From: a virus
Virus record (IMG/VR): IMGVR_UViG_3300036781_000119
Span: 1 to 64,000 of that record
Direction: 5' to 3' (one strand)
DNA: 64,000 nt
Part shown: positions 14,773 to 22,003 of the stretch, piece after piece
Layout: each line of letters starts with the position of its first letter
Numbering within the stretch: the first letter of the stretch is position 1
The notes under the pieces: generated by a model
Seen by the model: only the letters and a program-made list of their open reading frames with translations
Told to the model about the DNA's origin: nothing
Database searches by the model: none
Position numbers and translations under genes: made by a program

Positions 14773-15506
14773 TCCGGGAGACCGAACAGGACGTCCTGCA
14801 CCGGCATGGTGGCAATGCGCTTGCCGAACCGCGCCGCCTCTCGCCAGTCGTTCCCGTTTCTGCCTTGCTTTCTGGCGCTATACGACCATGCCATCGAATC
14901 CGCGGTATGCAGCAGATCCCGCACGAGGCCGGAACCCAACGCGGTGGTCTTTATGCCGAACCCATGCAACCGCAGATCAGGCCGCGCGCCCTTGATGGCC
15001 AGCAGCACATCCTCGATCGCTGCTTTGTCGCCATTGCGCTTGCAGACACTGCCGACTCCTACCCATGCCCCCCGATCTAAACGAGGGCCGTACGCTTCGA
15101 TGTGGCGGACGTAATCGGATGGGGCGTATCCTTGCAACACGGGCATGATGTAGATGCCTCCAGAGTCGCAATTCAGAAGGTCGTCGTAACGCTCGATCGT
15201 CAAGCGCTGGTGCTCTTCTATCGACAAGCCAGTCTTCGCCAGCATTATCGCCTCGCGCATGTAGTCCTGCGCCACCGCAGCGAGCAGTTTTCCGTTGGTG
15301 GCCCATCGCTTGATTTGCTCGGCATAGACAGCAACCGGATGGCGATACTGGCCGAACAGTAGCAACTCCATGAATGCGCCGCTGTCCATGATCCATTCGT
15401 CTACGACAAAGGGACCGACGCGGTTGCGAACCCGGTTGACGGAAATGAATGCAGGCGACACATGCTTGGCATCGGATGGTTGATGTAGGCCATAGAAGAA
15501 CCGCAT
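14769..15506 (-). CDS. TGT/DpdA-like (7-deazaguanine transglycosylase-related) protein, 245 aa
   Basis: The TIM-barrel pattern of the queuine tRNA-ribosyltransferase superfamily is visible: MDSGAF at 40-45, QDYM at 80-83, PVLQGYAPSDYVRHI at 122-136, WVGVGSVCKRN at 148-158, RLHGFGIKT at 179-187 and ADSMAWSYSARKQGR at 202-216. The last aligns with the nucleophile segment (D-x-F/M-D-C-V-x-P-T-R) of TGT. The four-ligand zinc site of bacterial TGT is absent. Phage DpdA proteins of this type insert preQ0 derivatives into DNA to escape restriction; that is established for the family, not for this gene. No FolE, QueC, QueD or QueE gene is seen in the window. Coupled to its neighbours by TGATG and ATGA overlaps in the nuclease/replication operon. 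Confidence 0.75.
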   Translation of the reverse strand: MRFFYGLHQPSDAKHVSPAFISVNRVRNRVGPFVVDEWIMDSGAFMELLLFGQYRHPVAVYAEQIKRWATNGKLLAAVAQDYMREAIMLAKTGLSIEEHQRLTIERYDDLLNCDSGGIYIMPVLQGYAPSDYVRHIEAYGPRLDRGAWVGVGSVCKRNGDKAAIEDVLLAIKGARPDLRLHGFGIKTTALGSGLVRDLLHTADSMAWSYSARKQGRNGNDWREAARFGKRIATMPVQDVLFGLPE

Positions 15507-15835
15507 CAGCCGGACACCAGCGACAGATGGCGCGGCCGCCGGCGCTGGATGTCGAATATATCCCGGCTGGCGAGGTAGGCGCCCAGCGACCGCCGGTCCA
15601 TCTGGTATTCGCGCGCCTGCATATACACCAGCACGTTGATGTCGCCGTGCAGCGTCATGCAGGCGAAGTGGCCTTCAGGGTCATAGCCGGTGCGCTGCCA
15701 ATGCACGCGCAGCCGGGCAACCTCTGCCCGGTATTTGCCCAGGGCCAGCCCGTCCGCCTGGGCCTTCTCCGTCTGCACGCCATCGGGATCATCCAGGGTG
15801 GCGGCCAGCCGGCGCGATGCGAGCTTGAGCCTCAT
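15506..15835 (-). CDS. hypothetical protein, 109 aa
   Basis: The stop overlaps the TGT-like start (TGATG) and the start overlaps the HNH gene (ATGA). The sequence is mixed alpha/beta with YDPEGHFACMTLHGDINVLV and ends in a very basic tail (DIQRRRPRHLSLVSG). No family is recognised. Its place between an HNH nuclease and the TGT-like protein suggests a DNA-related accessory role, as inference only. Confidence 0.7.
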   Translation of the reverse strand: MRLKLASRRLAATLDDPDGVQTEKAQADGLALGKYRAEVARLRVHWQRTGYDPEGHFACMTLHGDINVLVYMQAREYQMDRRSLGAYLASRDIFDIQRRRPRHLSLVSG

Positions 15836-16182
15836 GGCATCGCCCCCGCCCGGCTTTCAGCGCGCAGCCGGGCCGCCAGCACCAGCGGCACGATGCCATG
15901 CATCGGCCAGAATTTCCGCTCGCCGATAGCTTCCACGCCCGTGTCGCCTTGGTGGTGCTCATGGCACAGCGGCACCGTCTCGTCGTCGCCGCTGCGCCGG
16001 CCTGCTGCGGCGCTGGAGCCCAGGCAGCGCAGGTGATGCACCGTCGCCCGCCGGCCGCATCCGGGCACACAGCAGGGCAGGCTGGCGACGTAGGCGAGGT
16101 GCCCGGGATCTGTCACCCGACGCTGGCGACGCTCGCGCGGGCGGCTGCGCAGCTTGCTGATCGGCAGCGTGTCCGCCTTCAT
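15832..16182 (-). CDS. HNH nuclease of the DUF968/Ref-like type, 116 aa
   Basis: HNH features: CCVPGC at 37-42, HH at 49-50, an acidic DD at 66-67 and PLCHEHH at 71-77, followed by a G-x-E-x-x-G element. The order C-x4-C, HH, D-D-x-x-x-x-P-L-C-x-x-H-H is that of the small HNH proteins related to DUF968 and to the RecA-dependent nuclease Ref of phage P1. The N terminus is strongly basic (SRPRERRQRRV). It probably nicks or cuts recombination intermediates. Position in the recombination/replication operon agrees. Confidence 0.85.
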   Translation of the reverse strand: MKADTLPISKLRSRPRERRQRRVTDPGHLAYVASLPCCVPGCGRRATVHHLRCLGSSAAAGRRSGDDETVPLCHEHHQGDTGVEAIGERKFWPMHGIVPLVLAARLRAESRAGAMP

Positions 16183-16382
16183 GCCGCGCCACCATGGGCA
16201 ATGAACGCCACCCGATCATTCAGCCAGCCGAAGTCTGACGAGGAAGCGCCCGGTCCGTGCAGCTCCCACCCGCCGGTCGCGTATTGCTCCAGGCGCCACA
16301 TGCCCAGCGGCGGGAGCCTCCACGGCCGCCACGCCCGCATCGAGGTGCCGAGCGCGGATGTCAGGCACAAGGTCGCCTTCAT
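16179..16382 (-). CDS. hypothetical protein, 67 aa
   Basis: ATG at 16382 overlaps the preceding stop and its own stop overlaps the HNH start (ATGA on both sides). The sequence is Trp-rich (WRPWRLPPLGMWRLEQYATG) and beta-rich. A similar short layout, M-W-x-L-E-x-Y, occurs in other phage hypotheticals. No function. Confidence 0.7.
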   Translation of the reverse strand: MKATLCLTSALGTSMRAWRPWRLPPLGMWRLEQYATGGWELHGPGASSSDFGWLNDRVAFIAHGGAA

Positions 16383-16678
16383 GCCGCACGCCCGGTCGGC
16401 CGAGGCCCGCACCACCGGCACGACTGGCCCCGCTCGTGGCGCAGGCAGCCGCCGCGATCGCGGATCGCCAGCAGGTGCGCCAGCCGCTGGTGTTCGTCCG
16501 TGATTTCGATTTCGCCCAGGTCCATCATCGCGGTGCGCCAGCCGTGATGGTAGCTGCGCGTGTGATTCGGCCCAGGCTCCGGGTCGCCCTTCTTGGCCCC
16601 CATATAGCCGGCGTGAAGTTCCTCCCGGTCGAGCGCGTCGATTTCCTCCACCGTGGTGATCGGCTGGTGCGCACCCAT
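16379..16678 (-). CDS. Rmf-like motif protein with C-terminal Cys cluster, 99 aa
   Basis: The segment HAGYMGAKKGDPEPGPNHTR followed by SYHHGWRTAMMD has the G-Y-x-x-G ... S-Y-x-x-G-W-R-x-x-M layout of ribosome-modulation-factor-like phage proteins. The C terminus holds three Cys (CLRHERGQSCRWCGP) suggesting a metal site with the nearby His. It may bind rRNA or DNA; this is inference. TGATG and ATGA overlaps join its neighbours. Confidence 0.65.
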   Translation of the reverse strand: MGAHQPITTVEEIDALDREELHAGYMGAKKGDPEPGPNHTRSYHHGWRTAMMDLGEIEITDEHQRLAHLLAIRDRGGCLRHERGQSCRWCGPRPTGRAA

Positions 16679-17379
16679 CAGCCGAACAGCCCGTGGCGCT
16701 TCGCCGCCTGCACGATCGGGTTCGCCTCGCGCGCCGCCAGCACATCAGGCGACGCCTGGGGCGCTGGGGCATCAGGTGGCGGCAGGGCGGCCAGCTGGGC
16801 AGCCACCGGGGCCGACGCCGGCACGTAGGGCATGGCGGCTTGGCTGGCCACCGTGCGCGCCAGCCGCGCCGTCGCTGCGATGCGCTCCCGGTCGTATTCG
16901 GTGGGCTCGCGCCGCGTCGGCTCGGTGTTGCCGGTGATGACGCGCCATGCCGGAAGCGACTCGCGCCTGATCAGCCCCAGCAGGTGCGCGCGGGCGTTGT
17001 CGGGGTGAATATGCTGCGGCGGCGGGTAGAAGTTTTCCGCCTGCCGGTTGTGGAAATAGTTGCACCAGTGCAGGTCCATCCCGGTCAGCCCGTGCGCACC
17101 GCCGCCGCCGACCGCCCGCGTCGCGCGCCGGGTTTGCTGGAAATCCCACCACGCCCGCGCGCGCTGTTCGATCGAATCGAAGCCCGGGAAGAAATCTCCC
17201 TTTGCGCACTCGCGCGCCGACGCGGCGGTGAAGGCACCCGATGGCAAAACCTCAGCCAACGCCTCCGCCATCTGGAGCAGCTTGGCCTTGGTCGGATCCT
17301 GCCCGGCCGGGTGGACGCACAGGTCGGCCAGCCCCTTCAGCCACGTCGCAATTTCGGCAATCAGCTTTCGGTCAGCCAT
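16678..17379 (-). CDS. hypothetical protein downstream of replication initiator, 233 aa
   Basis: ATG at 17379 (MADRKLI) overlaps the upstream gene by 8 bp; the codon at 17391 would be TTG and is less likely. The N-terminal half is helical (IAEIATWLKGLADLCVHP), the middle contains DLHWCNYFHNRQAENFYPPP and the C terminus is Ala/Pro-rich. No recognised domain. Phage genes in this position, right after an O-like initiator, often encode helicase loaders, but no Walker motif is present here. Confidence 0.7.
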   Translation of the reverse strand: MADRKLIAEIATWLKGLADLCVHPAGQDPTKAKLLQMAEALAEVLPSGAFTAASARECAKGDFFPGFDSIEQRARAWWDFQQTRRATRAVGGGGAHGLTGMDLHWCNYFHNRQAENFYPPPQHIHPDNARAHLLGLIRRESLPAWRVITGNTEPTRREPTEYDRERIAATARLARTVASQAAMPYVPASAPVAAQLAALPPPDAPAPQASPDVLAAREANPIVQAAKRHGLFG

Positions 17380-18199
17380 GGTCGGTTCCAATCATGCGTT
17401 GCTGTTCGCGGTAGGCGTCTAGCTCGCCAAGGGTCAGGGTGCGCTCCGCATCCGACACGTCGGCGAGGTGTTTGCCCTTGGCCAGCCACTTCGCCGGCTC
17501 GGGGATGAATTGCGGGCGGTCGAGTTCGAATGGGTAATTCAGCACCGCATCAAGGATGCGATCGGGGGGCGTGATCTTGATCGCCTTGGCGTAAGCCTTC
17601 ATGGCTTCCTGCTTGCCATCCCGCACCATGCGACCGCTCGACAGCCGTTTGGGGAACGCTTGCCAGAATTCTTCGAACGCGACCGCTTTGCCGTTGACGA
17701 GGATGGGGGGCTTGGAAGCCTGTGCAGCGATCTGATCCCCGAACAGCCCCCACGTCGCCGGCTTCGGCGACACTGCCGGCGGCGGCGGATTTGTCGGCGG
17801 GAGTTTAATTTCGGGTTCTATGATGGGTTCACTGGTAGGTTCGGGCGCAGGATACGCACCCTTTTGCGCACTGTCCTGCACCCTTTCTGGCGCTACGTGC
17901 ACCGTTTCCCGCTTGACGTGCACCGTTTCCGGCGGCGCCTCAGTGCCGACCTGAAGGCGATACATGCGCGTCAGACGCCTTCCTCCAACGCCCTCAGATA
18001 CGACCAAGCCGGCGCGCTCCAAGGCGCGCAGGCTGCCCTGCGCGCTTCTCTCCGACACGCCTGCATCATGGGCTATGGTGCCCACAGCGGGCCAGCATTT
18101 GTCGTCATCGTCGGCGCGGATAGCGAGTGCCAGAAGAACTGCCTTCGTGGGGCCGGACAGCGCGCAAGACAGAGCCCACATGCGAGCGCCATGGCTCAT
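17372..18199 (-). CDS. replication initiator-like protein with winged helix, 275 aa
   Basis: ATG at 18199 overlaps the upstream stop (ATGA) with GGAAAG 8 nt before it. Residues 1-85 are an HTH_36-type winged helix: ARMWALSCALSGPTKAVLLA, then CWPAVGTIAHDAGVSERSA, a recognition helix and wing. A long Pro-rich linker separates it from a C-terminal domain (FEEFWQAFPKRLSSGRM ... KAYAKAIKI). This resembles phage O-like replication proteins, in which the C-terminal W-x-x-F-P-(K/R) segment precedes contacts with the helicase loader. The linker DNA may contain the origin, as in lambda, but no iterons are obvious. Confidence 0.75.
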   Translation of the reverse strand: MSHGARMWALSCALSGPTKAVLLALAIRADDDDKCWPAVGTIAHDAGVSERSAQGSLRALERAGLVVSEGVGGRRLTRMYRLQVGTEAPPETVHVKRETVHVAPERVQDSAQKGAYPAPEPTSEPIIEPEIKLPPTNPPPPAVSPKPATWGLFGDQIAAQASKPPILVNGKAVAFEEFWQAFPKRLSSGRMVRDGKQEAMKAYAKAIKITPPDRILDAVLNYPFELDRPQFIPEPAKWLAKGKHLADVSDAERTLTLGELDAYREQQRMIGTDHG

Positions 18200-18771
18200 G
18201 TCGGCGCTTTCCATTGGACCATGTTCGTGGCCTGCGCCCACAGCTCCATGGTGTGCGCCGCATAGGGCTTCGGCCCCCTATCGCGCCCCCATGAACTGGC
18301 ATCGCCACCAGCTGCGATCCATCCGTCCGGCTGTAGGTCGATCACGTCCGCCTTGAAACGCGGGACCACGTTGCCCGAAAGCCAGCCTAGGAACGCACGG
18401 CTCGGCTGAATCCCCCCATACTGCGTCCACCATCCAAGCTGACAGCCGCTTCGGGCGCGTCGATCGGGTGCCACGCCAAACAGCATAAGGCCGCGCACGG
18501 CGGGGTCCTCGCCTTCGAACATGCCGTTGGCGGCGCAGGTGTTGTGCATTTTCCGGAACACGTCGCGCGGGAATTCCTGCGCTGGCTTGATTTCGACCAG
18601 TGCGCCAAAATCCGGCAGCAGGAAGTCAGGCGACCACCCGCCGAGGTCGAACGGCTCGTATTCGTGCCGCCACTCCAGGAGGTCGAAGAATGCGGCCCAG
18701 CGCGCCTCAAGCCGGCTGCGATACCGGCGCCCGCGATACGTCGTCGGGATCGCCGCGATGGTATATTCCAT
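18196..18771 (-). CDS. PD-(D/E)XK nuclease, 191 aa
   Basis: Signature residues: E22 in YRSRLEARWA, D49 in WSPDFLLP, and E60-I-K62 in ALVEIKP, the E-D-ExK active site of the PD-(D/E)XK superfamily. The opening TTYRGRRYRSRLEARWAAFF is typical of a group of phage endonuclease-like proteins. The remaining 130 residues have a G-W-W-T-Q-Y-G element. The ATG at 18771 overlaps the tiny upstream gene's stop (TGATG). Role in DNA processing is inferred from fold and operon. Confidence 0.85.
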   Translation of the reverse strand: MEYTIAAIPTTYRGRRYRSRLEARWAAFFDLLEWRHEYEPFDLGGWSPDFLLPDFGALVEIKPAQEFPRDVFRKMHNTCAANGMFEGEDPAVRGLMLFGVAPDRRARSGCQLGWWTQYGGIQPSRAFLGWLSGNVVPRFKADVIDLQPDGWIAAGGDASSWGRDRGPKPYAAHTMELWAQATNMVQWKAPT

Positions 18772-18863
18772 CACGCTGTTTCGCTCAGCGTAATGTCATT
18801 GGATCGTGACAGGCTGGGCTTGTCATCGAACAGGCGCGGCAATACATTGCTATGCGCAGGCAT
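18771..18863 (-). CDS. 30-aa small protein preceding the nuclease
   Basis: An ATG at 18863 with AAAGGAC about 8 nt upstream opens a 30-codon frame (MPAHSNVLPRLFDDKPSLSR, then a short tail) whose stop shares a base with the nuclease start (TGATG). Good ribosome site plus coupling argue for translation; it may act as a leader that couples nuclease synthesis. No family. Confidence 0.55.
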   Translation of the reverse strand: MPAHSNVLPRLFDDKPSLSRSNDITLSETA

Positions 18864-18999
18864 CGGCGAGGTCCTTTCGTCTGGTGCGGATACCCCCCGA
18901 GGCGTCAACCTCGGTCAGTCTACAGAGCGCCCGCCACTTGCCCGGCGGGCGTTTCTGCGTTCGGCTACGCTACGCCACCCCCCGGCCGGCTGGCAAGCC
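18864..18999. terminator. spacer with two hairpins inside the minus-strand operon
   Basis: CCGAGG 18897-18902 pairs with CCTCGG 18909-18914, and CGCCCGCC 18928-18935 pairs with GGCGGGCG 18944-18951. On the minus strand the first stem encloses TTGACG, a -35-like hexamer. This is the only large gap in the operon, so it may hold an attenuator or internal promoter. No gene is seen. Confidence 0.45.
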
Positions 19000-19230
19000 T
19001 CACGGCGCGGCGAACAGATCGCGCTGGGAGGCACGCTGCGGCCAGTGGGTGAAGCACCACGCCTGATCCGGCCGCCCGCGCCGCGTGACGATGCCGCCCG
19101 GCGCTATCTCGGGCTCAGCCCCAGGCTTGACCGCGAACGCGGCATCCCCGCACACGCCGCAGATCAGCGGGTCAGGCAAAGAGCCCGTGCTTCTTTCGAC
19201 CGCTCTTTCGGGCACCCTTGCGTCGTCCAT
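19000..19230 (-). CDS. hypothetical zinc-knuckle protein, 76 aa
   Basis: Contains CGVCGDAAF and, near the C terminus, WCFTHWP, giving a C-x2-C ... C-x2-H set. The start is uncertain: ATG at 19230 has GGGGAG 10 nt upstream but overlaps the resolvase by 59 bp, whereas a TTG near 19178 would just overlap the resolvase stop. The core from LICGVCGDAA onward is supported either way. Confidence 0.65.
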   Translation of the reverse strand: MDDARVPERAVERSTGSLPDPLICGVCGDAAFAVKPGAEPEIAPGGIVTRRGRPDQAWCFTHWPQRASQRDLFAAP

Positions 19231-19759
19231 CCTTGTCCAACTCCCCAGCCCGCGACATGCGGTCATATTCCAGCAGCACCAGCGCATCGCCCGCGTTGTG
19301 GTCGCGCGGCGCGTAGCCGAACTCCTTGCACCAAGCCATGACGGCTTCCTTGGCGCGTTCGCTGCCGTCTTGGTTCAGCCGGTTGAACTCGTCGCGCGTG
19401 CCGAAGCTGGACCTGCCCAGCACCGCCGCGCGCACCTTCATTTCGTGCGCCTCCCTCGGCTCGATCTGGTGGTTGTAGGCGGTCAGCTCGGCCACCGCCT
19501 GGAGCCCGTTGAGGGCGCGGCCCGATGTCTGCTGCTGGTCGAATATGGCCATGCACCAGATCAGCCGGCCGGGTCTGTATTTGTCGATCAGCCAGTCAAG
19601 CGTGTTTTCCAGTTCGCTGTAGAGGCGCCCCAGGTGCTTGATTCCACCCAGGATCACCGTGTCATGCGCAGGGCGTGGGCTGCCCTCTACGTTGACAGCC
19701 CAGCCCATCAGCCTGCTGGCCATATCGACCGCCAGCGTGCGCGGCGGCAGGTTGCGCAT
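19172..19759 (-). CDS. RuvC-like Holliday junction resolvase, 195 aa
   Basis: RNase H-fold resolvase features: TLAVDMASRLMGWAV with D12 in the first strand, an acidic helix region around IEPREAHEMKVRAAVLG, and DHNAGDALVLLEY at 153-165, the C-terminal acidic motif (D/H-x-A-D-A). Phage RuvC-like enzymes resolve branched DNA before packaging. Length is close to the usual 160-200. GGAGAAGG precedes the ATG. C-terminal tail is basic (GRRKGARKSGRKKHGLF). Middle of the DNA-metabolism operon. Confidence 0.82.
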   Translation of the reverse strand: MRNLPPRTLAVDMASRLMGWAVNVEGSPRPAHDTVILGGIKHLGRLYSELENTLDWLIDKYRPGRLIWCMAIFDQQQTSGRALNGLQAVAELTAYNHQIEPREAHEMKVRAAVLGRSSFGTRDEFNRLNQDGSERAKEAVMAWCKEFGYAPRDHNAGDALVLLEYDRMSRAGELDKDGRRKGARKSGRKKHGLFA

Positions 19760-19765
19760 GGGCGG

Positions 19766-20011
19766 TCAGACCTTCTCCGCCATATCCACGCCCAGGGCTT
19801 CCAGGCGCGCGGCGGTTTCGGCCAGTCCGTCGTCGGCGATGCGCACGCATATGGCGCGCAGCTGATCGACCAGCGCGCCTTCGCCCAGGTTGATGCGGAT
19901 ATATTCGATCAGGCTGGCCTTGGGTGCCGCATCCAGGCTCGCCCGCATCACGGCGGCACGCTTGTGGCTTTCGATCAGGTTGGCCGCCCGGGTGATTTCG
20001 TCAGGGGTCAT
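19766..20011 (-). CDS. hypothetical protein, 81 aa
   Basis: A helical protein (MTPDEITRAANLIESHKRAA) with a C-terminal EALGVDMAEKV. The pattern T-P-x-E-I-x-x-A-x-x-L-I-x-x-x-x-x-x-x can be found in small phage proteins next to resolvases, but no function is known. It ends 6 bp before the resolvase ATG. Confidence 0.75.
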   Translation of the reverse strand: MTPDEITRAANLIESHKRAAVMRASLDAAPKASLIEYIRINLGEGALVDQLRAICVRIADDGLAETAARLEALGVDMAEKV

Positions 20012-20020
20012 GTCGCGCTC

Positions 20021-20632
20021 CTACGCGCTGCCGGCGGTTTCGCCGATCGTGTCGGCGGTGGGCTCGGGTTCCTCCGCCTTGGCTTTCTTCGGCCGCCCGA
20101 CCGCGCGCTTGGGTGGCGGCGTCCTGCCCGATAGCTCGCCGTCAGCCTGAAGCCACCCGCGATCCCAGGAATCCCAGTCGGCGCTGCCCGGTTCGAACAG
20201 GGCTTCCTTGTCGCCGCGCTCCGCCTGCCCGATCCTCGCCTCGTAGCCCAGCGTCATCATGCGGCTGGCCCGCTCCTGGGCGCGCATTTCGTCGGTGACC
20301 GGGTCATCCGGGAACATCGCGCCCTGGGGCTGATCGGTGGTCGGCCCAGTCCACAGCGGGCGGCCCATCGCGCTGGTGTAGCGGTGGAGCTCGGCCATGT
20401 AGTCGTTGTGCTCGTCCTCGTCGCGATCAATGATCGTGATCGCCTCGTCCAAGATTTCCTTGGAGCCGCCGGAAGCTTTGACGGAGCGGTAGACGCCCGC
20501 GATGCGGCCCCGCACTTCGGCCGTCTCGGTTTTCAGCTTCAGCATGTCGCGCCTGAGGTCGCGCAGTTCGCTGGCGCGCTTCAGGATTTCGGCTGTGCTG
20601 ATCTTGTTAGACTTGTCGAGCCGGTCTGCCAC
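20021..20632 (-). CDS. GapR/DUF2312-like DNA-binding protein with extended C terminus, 203 aa
   Basis: Residues 14-92 follow the GapR (DUF2312) pattern: a coiled-coil basic helix (LRDLRRDMLKLKTETAEVRG), then VYRSVKASGGSKEILDEAI and LHRYTSAMGRPLW, matching the family's VYAEAKxxGFDxKxLR and LxxYLxALGM. GapR tracks overtwisted DNA in alphaproteobacteria. The C terminus adds SWDRGWLQADGE, similar to Rmf-type motifs, and an AT-hook-like GRPKKAKA. GTG start with GGAG 10 nt upstream. A phage homologue could assist replication or transcription; that is inference. Confidence 0.65.
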   Translation of the reverse strand: MADRLDKSNKISTAEILKRASELRDLRRDMLKLKTETAEVRGRIAGVYRSVKASGGSKEILDEAITIIDRDEDEHNDYMAELHRYTSAMGRPLWTGPTTDQPQGAMFPDDPVTDEMRAQERASRMMTLGYEARIGQAERGDKEALFEPGSADWDSWDRGWLQADGELSGRTPPPKRAVGRPKKAKAEEPEPTADTIGETAGSA

Positions 20633-20957
20633 GGGGTTTGGTCTCCTTTTTCTGCGTGGTCGCCTTGTTGGCTGCCACGGCGCGCCGCAGCGCGTCAGCG
20701 TTGGATTGCCGCACCGGCGCCGAACTGGCCAGCGCCGCTTCGGTGACGTGCTTGCGGATTTGGGTCCGCTCGGGCTCGCGCTCGGCCAGCTTCACCAGCC
20801 AGACCCACCACGGCTTCGGAACCGAGTTGCGCAGGTGCCATCCCTGGATTGTGCCAAGGGGGACGAAAACGCCCGAGATCTCGCTGAGAGCGCGGGCGAG
20901 GGCGGAACGGTTGGGCCACAGCGCCAGCAGTTCCGCGTGGGATAGGGGTTGTGCCAT
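20607..20957 (-). CDS. helix-turn-helix regulator (Cro/YdaS-type candidate), 116 aa
   Basis: ATG at 20957 gives MAQPLSHAELLALWPNRSAL; an upstream in-frame codon at 20993 falls inside the promoter and is rejected. Residues 5-55 form a probable HTH: LLALWPNRSALARALSEISG, VFVPLGTIQGWHLR, VPKPWWVWLV. The C terminus is basic with an RGRP AT-hook-like motif. It is divergently arranged from 21031 across two ATGCAT palindromes, the classical position of a phage repressor, and heads the minus-strand operon. It is the best candidate for the protein binding the ATGCAT sites. Confidence 0.7.
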   Translation of the reverse strand: MAQPLSHAELLALWPNRSALARALSEISGVFVPLGTIQGWHLRNSVPKPWWVWLVKLAEREPERTQIRKHVTEAALASSAPVRQSNADALRRAVAANKATTQKKETKPRGRPARQV

Positions 20958-21031
20958 GCACCCTATATAAACGACGCATAATGCATAAATCAAGCTTGCA
21001 CTGCGCCACCGCCGGGTTTATGCATTAATTA
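20957..21031. promoter_or_regulatory. divergent promoters with two ATGCAT operators
   Basis: Plus strand: TTGCAC 20996-21001, 17 bp, TATGCA 21019-21024, predicted start at or next to the ATG at 21031. Minus strand: TTGATT (20993-20988), 18 bp, TATATA (20969-20964), predicted start at or next to the ATG at 20957. Operator-like ATAATGCATAAAT lies at 20978-20990 and TTTATGCATTAATT at 21017-21030, one overlapping the spacer of the minus promoter and one the plus -10. Neither gene has a Shine-Dalgarno sequence in this gap. Confidence 0.7.
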
Positions 21032-21405
21032 TGACCCGCGCACCCGCCCCGATGAACCCCCGCCATCAGCAAGCCGCCCGGCCCACCGACGTGCCGGTGC
21101 CGGGCTTCTACCGGGCGCGGCTCGTGAAGCGGGGGCCGTATGTGGCCTGCCGCATCATGCAGATGGATGACGGGTGGCTGCTGCTGGTCGGGGGCGAGCC
21201 CACCGAAGCGGCGGTGCACGTCAACCCCTGGGTGGTGCGCCGGATGGAATCGGTGGCGATGTATGGCGACCCGATCACCGCCGAGACATACGACGCGATG
21301 CTGGCCGAAGCTGCGGCCGCGCCGCCCGGCCACCCGCTGCGCAACCCCACCCAGCCGGTGGACCTGAAGGCCGCCGGCGCCATCATCACCAGGAGGACCA
21401 CATGA
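21031..21405 (+). CDS. hypothetical protein, probably leaderless, 124 aa
   Basis: Starts at the ATG at 21031, 7 nt after the -10; a second ATG at 21052 has no ribosome site. The middle, PGFYRARLVKRGPYVACRIM then LLLVGGEPTEAAVHV, is beta-rich and ends with a helix (ETYDAMLAEAAAAPPGHP). This P-G-F-(Y/F)-x-x-R-L-V-K-x-x-P-x-V-x-x-R-I type occurs in phage early proteins without known function. ATGA overlap to the next gene. Confidence 0.75.
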   Translation: MTRAPAPMNPRHQQAARPTDVPVPGFYRARLVKRGPYVACRIMQMDDGWLLLVGGEPTEAAVHVNPWVVRRMESVAMYGDPITAETYDAMLAEAAAAPPGHPLRNPTQPVDLKAAGAIITRRTT

Positions 21406-21992
21406 CCCGAGGCGGCATCGGCGACGAAATCTATGCCCTGCTGATCAATTTGGAGCCCCGGCAGCGCAGGACCGCGCTGGAATATGCGCATCAGCGCATG
21501 CTGGAGGACAGCCGCGCGCAGGAAGCGGCGAAGCATGCCGGGCCGAAGCCCACCTTCTGGTGCCTGGACGGCAAGCTGCCGGGCGACGATTTCACCGGCC
21601 CCGACCTGGGCGAACTGCTGGCCGAGTTCATGGGCCGCGATTTCGAAATCACCGAAGCCGCCGGCATGGCGGTGGTCGACCAGCGGTTTCTGGTGTGGCT
21701 GCCGGTCGATGGATCGTGGGAGCCCGAGAGCTTTGCCACCCGCGCCGAGGCCGAAGCCTGCGCCGCGCAGTGGAAGGCCGAATCCGCCAATCCTCTGCCC
21801 AGGCGCCCCGAGGGCATGGCGGACGACGAGCGCGCCGCCTTCCTTGCGTGGTGGAAGATGGTGGCGGCCAAGGGCGCATGGGTGGACGAGGCGGCAACCG
21901 ACAACCTGGACTCTGCATCCTGGGTGATGCGGTTCCGCGCCAAGATGACGCCCGATCAAGCCTTCACCGACTGCGACCTGATCCCCTTCTGA
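21402..21992 (+). CDS. hypothetical protein, 196 aa
   Basis: AGGAGG at 21391-21396 precedes the ATG. The N-terminal 40 residues are helical (LLINLEPRQRRTALEYAHQR); the middle is mixed with an FWCLDGKLPGDDFTGPDLGE stretch. No recognised domain. It sits between the 21031 gene and the coiled-coil protein that precedes RecT, so it belongs to the recombination operon. Confidence 0.75.
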   Translation: MTRGGIGDEIYALLINLEPRQRRTALEYAHQRMLEDSRAQEAAKHAGPKPTFWCLDGKLPGDDFTGPDLGELLAEFMGRDFEITEAAGMAVVDQRFLVWLPVDGSWEPESFATRAEAEACAAQWKAESANPLPRRPEGMADDERAAFLAWWKMVAAKGAWVDEAATDNLDSASWVMRFRAKMTPDQAFTDCDLIPF

Positions 21993-22003
21993 AAGGACCA
22001 ACC

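Noticed and set aside
17550-18100. Replication origin within the initiator-like gene
   Set aside because: By analogy with lambda an origin might lie in the linker-coding part, but no iterons or AT-rich unwinding element were visible, so none is annotated.
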